Positions 1 to 10,499 are shown, counted from the first letter of the stretch. The stretch: 18,348 bases of DNA from Asterionellopsis glacialis (GCA_014885115.2 WKLE02001680.1:1-18348), one strand, 5' to 3'. The notes: generated by a model not told the origin, from the sequence alone. Numbers and translations: made by a program.

Positions 1-86
1 GGGCCATGTTTTTTCGCGCATATGCGCCCAAAAAAACAGTAAAAAAAAACATTAAAAAAACAACGATAAGAACGGCTCTTACTAGT

Positions 87-104
87 TCTCTCTCTAGAGA
101 GAGA
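87..104. repeat. 18-bp perfect palindrome (CT)n/(AG)n
   Basis: TCTCTCTCTAGAGAGAGA is perfectly self-complementary about a central CTAG. The outer flanks (ACTAGT on the left, GGACTAG on the right) extend the inverted repeat imperfectly with a small offset. A shorter relative lies at 134-147, and a related hairpin at 10800-10831. Confidence 0.85.
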
Positions 105-133
105 GGACTAGACTACCTACCAGGTATTAATAC

Positions 134-147
134 TCTCTCTAGAGAGA
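134..147. repeat. 14-bp perfect palindrome TCTCTCTAGAGAGA
   Basis: Shorter copy of the 87-104 palindrome with the same CTAG centre. It is overlapped on its left by GTATTAATAC (124-133), itself a 10-bp palindrome. No function can be read from the sequence. Confidence 0.8.
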
Positions 148-415
148 TGAGGTACTGGTGGTCTGTGTCGTTTAGAGAAACCATCCCTAATTTCGAAATT
201 TCAAAATTTATGTCATATGTACACAACAATATTACATACAGTCTGTACCTGGTACGTCTCTATATTTTCAAATTTGTCGCTGCGCCAACAGTGAAGTGCT
301 ACAATGACAGACGGTGCCTCCCGACGAAAATCAGCTCCAAAATCAAAAATCTATCCTCTTGGAGAGCCTTTCTGTGTAACAGCATAAACAGACACAAAAT
401 CAATTTCAAACCGCC

Positions 416-3400
416 ATGGCCTTCAGCTTTGGTGGTGCATCGACACCAGCACCAGCTCCTGCGGGGGGAGGAGGCTTTAGTTTTGGTGCTACACCAGCAT
501 CTGCAGCTGCACCAGGAGCACCGGCACCAGCTCCAGCCGCAGCGGCAACGGGGGGTTTTTCGTTTGGCGGTGGTGGCAATGGTTCGTCTGCGGCATCAAC
601 AACCGCATCGTCTTCCACCGCACCAACAGCAAATACAGCAGCAGCACCGGCACCGGTAGCGGGAGGTTTCAGCTTTGGTGGAAATTCTGGATCAACAGGG
701 ACACCATCTCCTGCGGCGCCAGCAACGGGAGGCGGTTTTACGTTGGGGGGATCCGCACCAACGTCTGCACCGGGAGCACCTGCTCCATCAGGAGCTCCCA
801 ACTCCACGGGACCGGCACCAGCTACAGGGGGATTTAGTTTCGGTGGTTCCACAGCCGGTGCATTAACGACTCCAGGAGCACCCGCACCAGCTGCAGCAGC
901 TCCAGGGATCTCATCTGGCGGTTTTAGTTTTGGTGGGGCACCAGCACCTACGCATGCCGCGAATTCGACAGCGGTAGTACCAACCGCTGGTGCGGGTAAT
1001 TCTTTGTCGACAACCGGTGCAAACGTAAACCCGAATGCGGTTGTGGTTCCAGAATTCGAATCGGTATTTCCACACTTGCAAACTCTATCCACTATCCGTC
1101 GTCTACTGAAAAAAATATCAGGATCTTCATCAACTCAGCTCCAATCAGATGACGACAGCGTCTACGCAGGACAAGAACTTCTTCACATGCTTCAATGTGA
1201 CAGCAGCAACAATAAAGATGATGAAAAAGCCATCATTGGACGATTCCTTAGCAATCCTAAACCAATCGCATTCCAGGCCAGAGACGATGGGTTCCGTCAG
1301 AAAATTTATGCAAATCCAAATGTTATGTTGCACGGGAAAGAAGCCGGGTTGACGATGCCTCTCATGAAAGAAATATTAGAACTTTCAGACGACCTACGAA
1401 TCTCAGAATTACACGCAATGGCCCTTTATGCCAAAGCATCTGAAAGCGATACAAGACAATGGTTGGAACGACATTTGGCTTCTATATCCTCTTCGGGAGA
1501 GGGGAAATCAGAATCTAATAAACTCGGGAATAATGTTGCTAAAGCTGCAAGGGAGCTTTACTTCCTTGAAAAGTCATCTGGACTCACATCTCTCTTACTG
1601 TTATTGCAACATCGACTCTATGAAAACCCTACCTTACTGCAGGCGACAGATCAAATTATTAATTGCAATCTTGTTGATAATTTGGTTACTCTAGTCCAGG
1701 ATTATTCACAACTCGAAAACGGACTTGAACAGGAGCTTGCCCAGAAAAAAGCCAATTCTGCCGCCCGTACATCCATGCTAGGCGGGCCTGCACAATCGCA
1801 ACAGCAACAATCATCGCATCCTGAAATAGAAAGTTTTGGAAAAATTCTACTGAACTTTGCCTATCAACAGAAACAATTAGCTGCGACGTGCCTGTTTTAT
1901 CTTACTTACCACACGCAAGCAAAAGTAGATGAAGTAGCAGCGATAATTGATTTGATTCAGAAATTAACTAACGGAACTATGGGCAAAGATGGATTACCAA
2001 TGATGGACCCATTTATGGATGTTCCTAGTGTCTTCGAGGGCCAGAAGCAACCTACACAACAATCGCACCACCAGCAACAACCCTGGAGAACAACTCCCTT
2101 CACGCAAGCTCTGCCACCGTTGGTAGACAAGGATCCTTTACAGTGGCAGAAAGAATTTGTGAGAAGTCAATGGGAAGATAGCGGGGGCAAGCCACAACTC
2201 TTAAAATGCGTGTCGGTATTGTGTATGGCAGTTATTTCATCTCTCAACAGCCAACAAATTCTCATAGATAGGAATATGCACGGACCTAATAAATTTGGTC
2301 AAGGTAATGCAATTTTACCACCATTGTCAGGAAGCACACCCGATGGTGTTACTCCACCAGAAGCGTCACAGCTTGGCCCGATCCATTCGAGATTAGATCC
2401 TACACTTGACCCTCAAAATAGTTGGAAAAGGAAGGATATTTGGGGATTGTTGGCAGCATCTTATGCCCTCTTACTGCGACCTGCAGCCAAAGCGGTGGCA
2501 TCCCCACGTCTTGGTAGTACCCTACCTTCCTCGTCCGGCATCATAGACATTAAGAAGACGTGGCGAGCATGTTTAGAAATTCCTACAGAGGTTAAATCAT
2601 TCACATTTGCAAGACTGAGTTTGGTCCCATCCTTTTCGCGCCATTCCAGTGTTGGTCCTGATAGAAATTGCAACGAGTACGAATTTTATATGAGTGTTCT
2701 TTCCGAATTTACATCACAATACTTACAAGTGTTGTGCGAGTCGGGAGATGTGCCAATTTCTCGAGCGAAATGGAAAAATGATGAAGAAACCGAACTTATC
2801 ATCCAAAAAAATGAGCAAGAACGATTGAAACAATTCTCGTCGTGGTCTGGAACTGATACTACTGCCGAAGATGAGAGTACTAGAATACCCGAAAGCGTTG
2901 ATCTGCTGAGACGCCCCGATCTCATGGATGATGTCATGGCGTTAGCTGTCACAGTATGCTCCGCTGGTCCGGAGTACGCCAACAACTTTTGGGCTGTGGA
3001 GGTAGAGGAAGTCGAAAGCACAAATGATGGTACTTTCAAAGTGTGTCGCAAATTAGCTAAGAGCACTGCGTTGACAACGTTAGAACGAATTCAGAGAAAA
3101 GATACTTCACTGCTTCCAGCATATGTATCATTCCTTGCCGCATTAGCCCTAGCAGAGGATCCAGAGTCTAGCAACAATGGCGGAGCAGCTACTGTGCACA
3201 GGATTCTGTCAGAACCATCTGATGGTGCGGGAAAATTAACTTGGCCAAGTCTAATTAGCGTAATCCGGTGGTTTGTTCGCCAGATGAGTGCTTCTGAGTA
3301 TGATAATAACTCGAGCAAAACTGTATCATCCACGGATACATTGAGATCCACTACTGGTACTTCAGGTACCGAACCAACGGCTTATTACTATGGAGGAGAT

Positions 3401-6400
3401 CGCCGCACAGCAACTTCTTCCTCGACGTCTACATCCTTTCAAGGGGGGCACTCAAGTACGGCTACAACTTCCACCTCTGCTGACTCCACGAAACCTAAGG
3501 AATTGGGAGATGCCAATACTATGATTTTACTTTCATACCTTAATGTCATTTCAAGTGTTGCATCGAACTGCCGAGAAGCACGTTCAGCTATCGTTTCCAT
3601 TGCACTACCTCTTGAAGATAGTGCCGGGGAAGATCCCGTTCTAACTATTTTGTTCTCCCTTGCGATGTGCCCTCTGTCTCCACAACTAAGAGGTTGTGTC
3701 TTTGTCGCAATTTCAAGTTTGCTTCGAACAGATGCACCTTCTAAAGACGAAAAAGACTGGGCAAGAAAAGCTTGGGGACTACTAGAAGAAAGTCAAACCT
3801 TGCCGATTGCAATGTTATACCAGTTTGGCCAATCGCCCCAGGCAGCTGCTCATGTCTCCGATGGAGGACTAAGATTCCCTCCGTCGTCCACAGGACAAGT
3901 AAGTAAAACTGCGTAGTGTTGGGAACGTAAGAATTGTCTTTATTCACTTGCGCCTTCTGTATTTTTTACGATCCACAGGTTGGAACAGGTACAGAGGGTC
4001 AGTATGCCACACCCTGGATGCCACCTGATGCAAAACTTGGTATAATATATGAAATGGAACAAGTGGAATCGCGGATGGGCTTCTACCCTTCTACAGAAGG
4101 ACTTTTGCATTTACTCACCACACTTTTCTCTGTAGGTGGTTGTCCTTCCGACCTGGGTCGGTACTGGCGCCCCCGCTCAGGATGTTCTCCTTACATTGAA
4201 TATGTCGTTCATTTTGTTCTTCCACGCGCAATAGGATTTGAAAAACGTGATGGTGGGCTGCCGTTTCGAACATTAGCTGACAAAAGCCGACTTGTAAGTT
4301 TGGCTTTGGAAGTTGTGCACGCTGTTATAAGTCGCTACAGTGTACCCGATTCCGCAAACTACCACCAATCCGTGCCGGCACTTACAGACGAAAGGAAACC
4401 CGGACGAAGTCAAGAGCAAACGCCCACTGAAGTCTTTGGTCTTTCAGCTGTTGATTCAACAACGTTCGTCACTCCAGATGTGCTTGAGGTAAAAGATTTT
4501 GAACGCGACTACCGTGATATATCGGTAGAAACCATGCATTCCACGTTTGGTTTATCTGTGGAAGATTCAACAAGCCTGTCACTCATGAACGACAGGGAAG
4601 TGTTTTTTGATGCTAGTAGTAATGTGCAGTCGAATGCTGTCACAGGAGAGGCTTCATTTCCAGCACCAAAATCACCTGGTTTTACTATTCTCACGGATAT
4701 TTTTTCCACTACTGGAGGAAAGCTATTTCAATCTTTAGTTCTTGTCATGACAGATCATTCTGCTTCTAGTGGTATTTACGCTGGGTATGGGTTACCTGAG
4801 TACAAGGCTGCCATCGCGGACGCCCTCTTTGGAGAAACTGCTCCCAATTTCCTTATTACAAAAGCGTACGAGAGCAAAAAGAAAAATATTTCCGTGACAA
4901 AGGCATCTCTTTTGCAACCCCCCTTCCCATCAGGTTGGCAAACTGCATACGATTCGGAAAAGGGGAAAGGGCACTGTGGATCAGCTGACGGTGTTTTTTG
5001 GAGAGAAAGATCGGTTCTACTTTCTCTCAGAATCCTTTGTGCAGCAGCGGCTAGGGAGGAAAAGTTTGTTCATGCTGTCAACTCTATCTCTGTACCTCTA
5101 AAAATTGCTCCTGTGATACGATTTCAAAAACTGGGGGCTCTAGCTTCTGGAATCGAGGCGTCGAATGTCCAAGTTTCAAGACTTACTAACTTGATGGCTG
5201 CCTCGTCCGGAATCGTTGTTTCCGGGAAGAGACGAGTCGAGGCTGTACCTACGATCGTTGAATACATCGCTTACGAGGCTTTAAGCATCGGGGTTGACAA
5301 GGAATTAGCAAGCAGCGCAATGGCACTTTTTGTTTATATTAATAGGTCATTGCCAATGCAAGACAGTTTACGTTTACTCTGTAGCGACAGCATTGATGGC
5401 GCCAAGAGTTTCGCGGCCTCGATCTCTCAAAGACTAGACGCATCTTCAAAGCGAGCACATCTCTTGGCACATTATGAAATGGTCGATTTGATTCTTGATT
5501 TGATTCTGCGAGATTTGAGATCAGGTTCTACTCGTGAGATAAATTTATCTCATGTTTTGCTTGGCTTCCCTGTTGGCTCATCTGGGGATGAATGGGAACC
5601 GACGAATATCAAAGGTACTGGTGACTGCTTGAGCCTGATTTTAGATCTTCTCTCTGACGAAGGGTTTGTTCGACAAGAAAAAACTTTGGCTTTTGCATCT
5701 AAATGCTATGAACTCATCTATCGATTGACAACAACGAAAAATATTGATCGAACGCTTAACGCACAGAGGGTATTGTATGTTGCGGGTAAACTACGTTTAT
5801 TGTCTTTTTGGCGTCACCATCTTTTGCGCTTCCTGGGACACCGGCAAGGTATGCCTTCGATGCTTGAAACTATCTCATCCAGCACGTACGTGCAAGAGGG
5901 AAGCGATCATTTGCTGCATTGCGTGGCTTGGCTTCTCAGGGGGGTCGCCAACGAGTTGCGAATGCTCATGGGTCTCCCTGTACATGGATTGTCGCGAAAC
6001 CACCCTCTAGCAGTTTTAGCGTCGCCACAGTACAGTAAATGTCGCGATCTTTTATCTTTACTGTACGGAGGCTCCTTTAAACTTGCAATAAATGCACTAG
6101 AATGTCTCCCACTTGCGAAGAAACAAATTATTACTGAAACAACTGTTCCTCCATCGGCGGTTGTAAAGGCATCCGTTTCTCCACTTAAAGGTTCTTCAGA
6201 GGTTACGCAAGGATGGAGTATCGTCTGCTTGGACAAACTTGTGCAACAGATGTTTTTGCATCATGGTAAAGGGCACACGGTCACGGTGGAAAATGCATTG
6301 AAATGGGCAAAACAATGGAATCAAGCAGTGGCATGGGAGTGCGCTGTTTCACATCTGACAGAGTCTTTCCGAGTTTTCACAAGTTCTTCCTTTGTCTACT

Positions 6401-8655
6401 GCAAAGCTGCACTTCTTGACGACGGCTGCTCAATGAATGCCATGAGCAGCGGTGCAGCACCCCTGGACACAAGGGGGGTTGTACAATTAATTTCGCTCAT
6501 GCTACTGCAAATGGCACCTCCACGCCAAAAGCGACCGAGTGCTATTTGTATGGACGACGCCTTTTACTCCTCGACAACACTTAGCTTATCATATACTGTT
6601 TTTGGAGTGGTCGAAGAACTGATGGCGATTTTGAAGTCCCTGAAGGTACCTGTTGCCGAAGGGGACGCTCTTAGGATCTCTGAGCTTGTCGCTAGAGCAA
6701 TTGTAACCTCCGCCAACGCAGGCGGTATCTGTCAAAGCTCTCAACAACGCGAGCGAACAGCAGTTCTTGGTAGTGCGCTTGCTCTCGTAATGCAATTTGT
6801 ATGTGACAACGACAAAAGTGATTCAGGGCTTGTGAGCTCGGGCCCAGAGAGAGTAACATTGCTTCGTGCTGCAATGGTGTTGTCTAAGCTTGCTTGCAAT
6901 CCAGTGAATGGCTTATCGGCATCAGACCAGGCAAGTGAACAATTTGCAGCGGTTGCTCTTACCTCTAGATCTGCCTTGTCAGCATTATTCAGGGGGATTG
7001 ATGATGACGCTTCCACGAGAAAAGAGTCATTTATCGCGCAAACTTTCGATGGCCACGCTGACACACTCGCATCATTTGCACAACTCGTCCGTACTCTCGA
7101 CAACAACATATGCTTGCTTCTCGAGCAAATCTCCATGCGTCGTTTTGGTACTGAGATTCTTCAGGATGCGGGTGTTCTTCGCGCTTTGGTTGATGCCGCT
7201 GACAACTATTCGAAAGAGGAAAGTCGAGTGAAACAAGGGTTCCACGTTCCCGTGTCTAGTATGCAAAGCTACGGAAGTACAAAGATAGGAATTCCAACCT
7301 TCTTTTCAGGACACCTTTCGCTTTTGAATAGTATGTTGGCGACAGGTGATATTTCTTCAGACCGACGTGCTCGTATTGCTGAGAACAGTGCACTATTCTT
7401 ACAGCACAATACTGGTGTCATTAATAGATTATTGTCGGAGTTTCCCACGGACGGTGATGTGACTAAAGAGCTCATGAGATGTCTATATCTTACTTTGGAA
7501 TCACTGTCAGAAGGTGATAAACCTGATGGACGCCCCGCTTTGGGTAGCTCAGACTACGGGGCACCTGGTCGACTCCTTCGAGATAGCACATACGCAAGCT
7601 TGGAGCACAGGGCTCTAGAATTATGTTACCACCTATCCCAGTACCCTTTCCCGCAGCGATTATTGCCTTCCCTTCCTCCGAATTTAAATAGCAAGCAGTA
7701 CACAGGGGACTTAGAACGGCCAGTAGTTTCAGTGACAACCACTGAACAAAGAACTTGGTGGGATATGGTAGAGGGGAATCCTCATCCTATGCAGAAAGAA
7801 ATGGCTTTCCCTCCCACGGGTCCATCAGATCTCGGTGGATGGCAGACAGGTTCCTCCTCAGATGACATCGCATTGCGATGGTCCGATTTCAAATATGAGC
7901 TAAGCATTGACTCGGCTGAAATTTTAGAAGCATGCCTATTATATTTGAACCAGCGAGTAATTGTATCGCCTTCAGTGACTTTGGATTGGCTTGCTCTGGC
8001 AAAAGGTTTTTGTCGATGCGCCGATGCTGCACGGGTAAGGGAATTTTGAATCTATTATTGTTGAATCGGATGTTCATTTCTAACTTACATTTGAATTCCC
8101 TTGTCTGCTTCTTTTTTGTTAATATAAGGCTATGGAAGGTCGTCTACGAAACTATTCATCGCCCGATGACTTGGTGAATTCAATGCTTCATGCAGGCATT
8201 GGGGATCTAAATCAAAAGGAAAATTCTACTCAATCTGCAAGGATGGAGAAGCAATACCTGTCAATTCTTGGACCTCTACTTGGACGATGTGCGGAAAAAA
8301 TACTCTTCCTTGCCGTCCGGCACTCACGGCTTCTCTCCAGGGAGAAGTTAAGTGAAAAAACAAGGAAATCAATTATAGATCTCTCGACTGCGATGCTGGC
8401 AACTCTTGATCACACTAGAGTGGAATATATGGTACGTTTTCGTAGAATAGGAGCTCATAATGAAAAGATACTTTATCGAGTATGTTGCTTACAGATGCTA
8501 TTTGTCTTGTTTTTGTTTCAAAGGGGCTTGGTTGTGTTGGTATGGCAGAAGATGAAGAAAAACGAGACGGAACAAAGAAAGTTGCTTCTGTTCTACGCAA
8601 AGTGCTCGAAAGTCAGCTGAAGCAATTCGAACCGGAGTATGAAAGGTATTATTAG
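416..8655 (+). CDS. Nup205/Nup192-family scaffold nucleoporin with N-terminal FSFG repeats
   Basis: Four exons, 416-3898, 3979-8034, 8129-8431 and 8524-8655, all joined in phase 0, give about 2657 residues. Residues 1-174 are an Ala/Pro/Gly-rich, disordered region with FSFG at 3-6, 21-24, 48-51, 85-88, 140-143 and 170-173, plus a degenerate FTLG at 108-111. From about residue 210 the protein becomes a long helical scaffold. Family signatures include the SDDLRISELHA helix in exon 1 and, early in exon 2, a segment with MEQVESR, YPSTEGLLHLL and PSDLGRYWRP, which matches the middle of Nup205. Family role: inner-ring scaffold of the nuclear pore; FG repeats bind transport receptors. A Ser/Thr-rich insert lies at about residues 961-1025. 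The ATG sits in GCCATGG, and the next in-frame Met is residue 258, after conserved-looking helix. Known Nup205/192/188 proteins lack FG repeats, so the fusion is odd. Nup188 is a less likely alternative. Confidence 0.88.
422..934 (+). repeat. FSFG nucleoporin repeat array
   Basis: This stretch codes for seven GGFSFGG-like units, one of them degenerate (GGFTLGG), separated by linkers of about 11 to 34 residues rich in Ala, Pro, Gly, Ser and Thr and poor in charge. That composition is typical of FxFG-type transport-barrier domains. The reverse strand shows a long Ala/Pro-rich open frame (406-1092) purely as a result of this composition. Confidence 0.85.
3899..3978 (+). other. Intron 1 of the nucleoporin gene (80 bp)
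   Basis: Donor GTAAGT follows codon 1161; acceptor is CCACAG at 3973-3978. Reading through meets TAG six codons in, while splicing joins STGQ to VGTGTEGQ in phase 0 and keeps the Nup205 reading frame open for another 1352 codons. Confidence 0.9.
8035..8128 (+). other. Intron 2 of the nucleoporin gene (94 bp)
   Basis: Donor GTAAGG follows the ADAAR codons; acceptor is the ATATAAG ending at 8128, after a T-rich tract. Read-through gives a TGA at the fifth codon. Splicing is phase 0 and continues into AMEGRLRNYSS. Confidence 0.85.
8432..8523 (+). other. Intron 3 of the nucleoporin gene (92 bp)
   Basis: Donor GTACGT follows VEYM; the best acceptor is the AAAG ending at 8523. It yields a charged, helix-like C-terminus of 43 residues (GLGCVGMAEDEEKRDG onward to ERYY) and a stop at 8653-8655. 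An alternative acceptor, TTACAG ending at 8494, would give a 63-bp intron and a hydrophobic, unconvincing tail. Unlike introns 1 and 2 it has no in-frame stop, but its length shifts the frame. Confidence 0.75.
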
Positions 8656-8710
8656 GCTTTGAAAGACAAACAGGAGCATTGCGCTGGGAGGGCTCCAATC
8701 ACTGAGTTAA

Positions 8711-8716
8711 AATAAA
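8711..8716 (+). terminator. Possible poly(A) signal AATAAA of the nucleoporin gene
   Basis: AATAAA begins 56 bases after the TAG stop, in the 68-bp gap before the convergent TYW3-fusion gene. It would place the mRNA end inside or just past that neighbour's 3' end, so the two transcripts probably overlap. Confidence 0.45.
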
Positions 8717-8723
8717 AAACATT

Positions 8724-10499
8724 TTAATTATCTGTCGCTCTACCCCCCCCTGTTAATCGAAAATCTAAACAGACTCGATTTTGTCGCTTTGCAATACTAC
8801 CCACATGAGCTACGTGAACAATTTGCATTGATAATCCCATTTTTTCACAGGTAGTTTCGACAGTCTTCCGAGTTCTCTCACAATCGGGAAGTTCATGGTC
8901 AGCACAAAAGTCATACCAGTGACATTCCCCACCATGCGGCTTCAGCAACGGAAGCAACGCCTCCAGAAATGCCACACCACCATCACCTTTTCCGAGGTCG
9001 CCATCAAGGGAGCCTTCCTTTGGCCTTGGGGCTAAAACTCTATCAAAAGACTCTGGTTCCAATGTTGGTAATACTTCCAAGACATCACCTTCGATAATTT
9101 CTAGCCTATCCGCCGCACCAACACATTTGACAGCCTTGTTACTTTTTAAAAATCGATGTGCCCTCCGAGCACATGTGATAGCAATTGAGTTAAGTTCAAC
9201 TGCAACAATGGAACTGGCTTCCGTACGTCCAGCTATTTGCATTGCGTCCATGGCTACACCTGCGAAGAGTACCAAGACACGTTCACCTCGAGCAACTTGT
9301 TGACAGATTCGCAATCGTTCAGGGCCCATCCTCGGCGAGAAAAATGTATTGTTTAGATCAACCACACATTTGATACCATATTCTTGGTGGGACGTAACAA
9401 GGGGCGACCTTTGTGTACCTGCGATGATTTTTAATCCCGAGTCACCAGGAGATCGTTCTGTACCTGACAGAGATGTCATTCGCACAGCACAAACTTTTAT
9501 GGCCTTGTTCTTCTTCATAATTTGCGTTCCAATCTCTTCCAACTTGGATTCATCATCGACATCACATCCCTCTGGTAACGAGTTAAGCAAAGCTACATCA
9601 CCAATAATGTCAAAACTCCGTGGAACAACCACACTGCCACTGTTAGAAGCAAACTGTTCGAAACTACTAACCCCATTAAATATATTGTCCACATCGTGGT
9701 CTTCTGGAGGGGGAGGTGGCATTTGTCGCACAGCTTGCACAAATCTATCAATTTTGTTCCAATTACGTTCATGGCGTTCGTTCACCATCTCTTGCAACCA
9801 TGCTTCGAAATTGCTGTAGAGCGCAACTCCATCAGGAGTACATAAGGGCATGTCTAATCCTTCATCACCCCATATGGCTACAATATATTTCGTATCCTTC
9901 CATGTAGTTAGGCCAACATTTTTGAAGGCAGGTCGAGCTGCAGCCATCAAAGCGGATGCGGTCGACAAAGACCTACAACACACATGTAAAATGAATGGTT
10001 CAAAACGAAGCCATACAGTTTTGTCTGTTCTTTGTTGATTTTGTTGCTCTTCTTCCTCCGCAGCTGGCTGGTCGGTAGTGGGTTCGTCAACATGGCCTTC
10101 TTTTAGCTTTGATACTTGCTCGGCATGATCAAACTGTCCGATAGAACGTATGGGGTCGGCACCACCAGTTGGATCTGTTTCAAGGGTACTCAAGTCAAAA
10201 TATCGAATTTCATCCTTAATTAAGTCATGCGATATACGACACCGTTGGAAGGATCCATCGAGCCCAACATCATGCTGACTTTTAGTTCCTTGACCTATAT
10301 ACAGAAAACACCGTCCAGCACAACTAGACGTTGTATAATATTCGTCACGCGCATTGATGACGGAACAAATATCAACTGCCTTGACATCAATACGCCCAGC
10401 AAATGATTTATCACGTTTGCCTAAACATTGATTCTTGCTATTTTCAAAGTTTTTCTGGCGTTGTCGACTAGAGAACGATGAGAAGGTAGAAGATGACAT
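8724..10499 (-). CDS. TYW3 fused to a Trm5/TYW2-family tRNA methyltransferase domain
   Basis: 591 residues, single exon. An open frame extends four codons further upstream to a TTG, so I use the first ATG (10497-10499). Residues about 13-260 are TYW3-like: TTSSCAGR at 57-63, the WLRFEPFILHV strand at 163-173 and a basic-acidic ERHERNWNKIDRF helix near 241-253. TYW3 methylates a wybutosine intermediate at G37 of tRNA-Phe. A PPPPP linker (261-265) leads to a Trm5/TYW2 (Met-10+) domain: FDIIGD 296-301, YGIKCVVD 374-381, FFSPRMGPER 386-395, SAM motif VLVLFAGV 408-415, VAVELN 432-437, EGDVLEVLP 470-478, HWYDF 527-531. The catalytic loop reads APRPKEG, neither the Asn-Leu-Pro of classical Trm5 nor the usual TYW2 sequence, so m1G37 methylation versus acp transfer is undecided. 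Plants also fuse TYW3 and TYW2. An 8-C run (8743-8750) near the C-terminus is indel-prone. Confidence 0.85.
   Translation of the reverse strand: MSSSTFSSFSSRQRQKNFENSKNQCLGKRDKSFAGRIDVKAVDICSVINARDEYYTTSSCAGRCFLYIGQGTKSQHDVGLDGSFQRCRISHDLIKDEIRYFDLSTLETDPTGGADPIRSIGQFDHAEQVSKLKEGHVDEPTTDQPAAEEEEQQNQQRTDKTVWLRFEPFILHVCCRSLSTASALMAAARPAFKNVGLTTWKDTKYIVAIWGDEGLDMPLCTPDGVALYSNFEAWLQEMVNERHERNWNKIDRFVQAVRQMPPPPPEDHDVDNIFNGVSSFEQFASNSGSVVVPRSFDIIGDVALLNSLPEGCDVDDESKLEEIGTQIMKKNKAIKVCAVRMTSLSGTERSPGDSGLKIIAGTQRSPLVTSHQEYGIKCVVDLNNTFFSPRMGPERLRICQQVARGERVLVLFAGVAMDAMQIAGRTEASSIVAVELNSIAITCARRAHRFLKSNKAVKCVGAADRLEIIEGDVLEVLPTLEPESFDRVLAPRPKEGSLDGDLGKGDGGVAFLEALLPLLKPHGGECHWYDFCADHELPDCERTRKTVETTCEKMGLSMQIVHVAHVGSIAKRQNRVCLDFRLTGGGRATDN

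Larger units (their letters stand above)
1..415. other. 5' flank of the FG-nucleoporin gene, non-coding
   Basis: AT-rich upstream sequence with no convincing gene. It holds two CT/AG palindromes (87-104 and 134-147), a TACCAGGTA at 118-126 and its complement TACCTGGTA at 246-254. A frame opens at an ATG at position 6 and runs to 659, but it overlaps the nucleoporin start in another register and turns into His/Gln-rich out-of-frame translation of the FG repeats, so I do not call it. The promoter and 5' UTR of the nucleoporin should lie here; I see no TATA box or initiator I would commit to. Confidence 0.6.

Noticed and set aside
87..147. CRISPR-like or bacterial terminator reading of the palindromes
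   Set aside because: The genome is clearly eukaryotic, there is no regular repeat-spacer array, and the palindromes are simple CT/AG tracts.
6..659. 217-codon plus-strand frame starting at an ATG at position 6
   Set aside because: It runs through palindromes and AT-rich flank and then reads the FG region out of frame as His/Gln-rich sequence; no protein character.
406..1092. 228-codon minus-strand open frame rich in Ala, Pro and Gly
   Set aside because: Antisense to the FSFG repeat coding region; its composition follows directly from the GC-rich Gly/Ala/Pro codons, and the plus-strand frame gives recognisable FG repeats.
3899..3978. In-frame stop between the two long nucleoporin frames taken as a pseudogene break
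   Set aside because: A clean GTAAGT/CACAG intron of 80 bp restores the same reading frame in phase 0, and two further short introns follow the same pattern.
6741..7136. 131-codon minus-strand frame within nucleoporin exon 2
   Set aside because: Antisense shadow of a long, well-supported coding exon.
8495..8620. Alternative last exon of the nucleoporin starting after the AG at 8494
   Set aside because: It encodes a hydrophobic then irregular tail, while the acceptor at 8523 gives a charged, helix-compatible tail; kept only as a possible splice variant.
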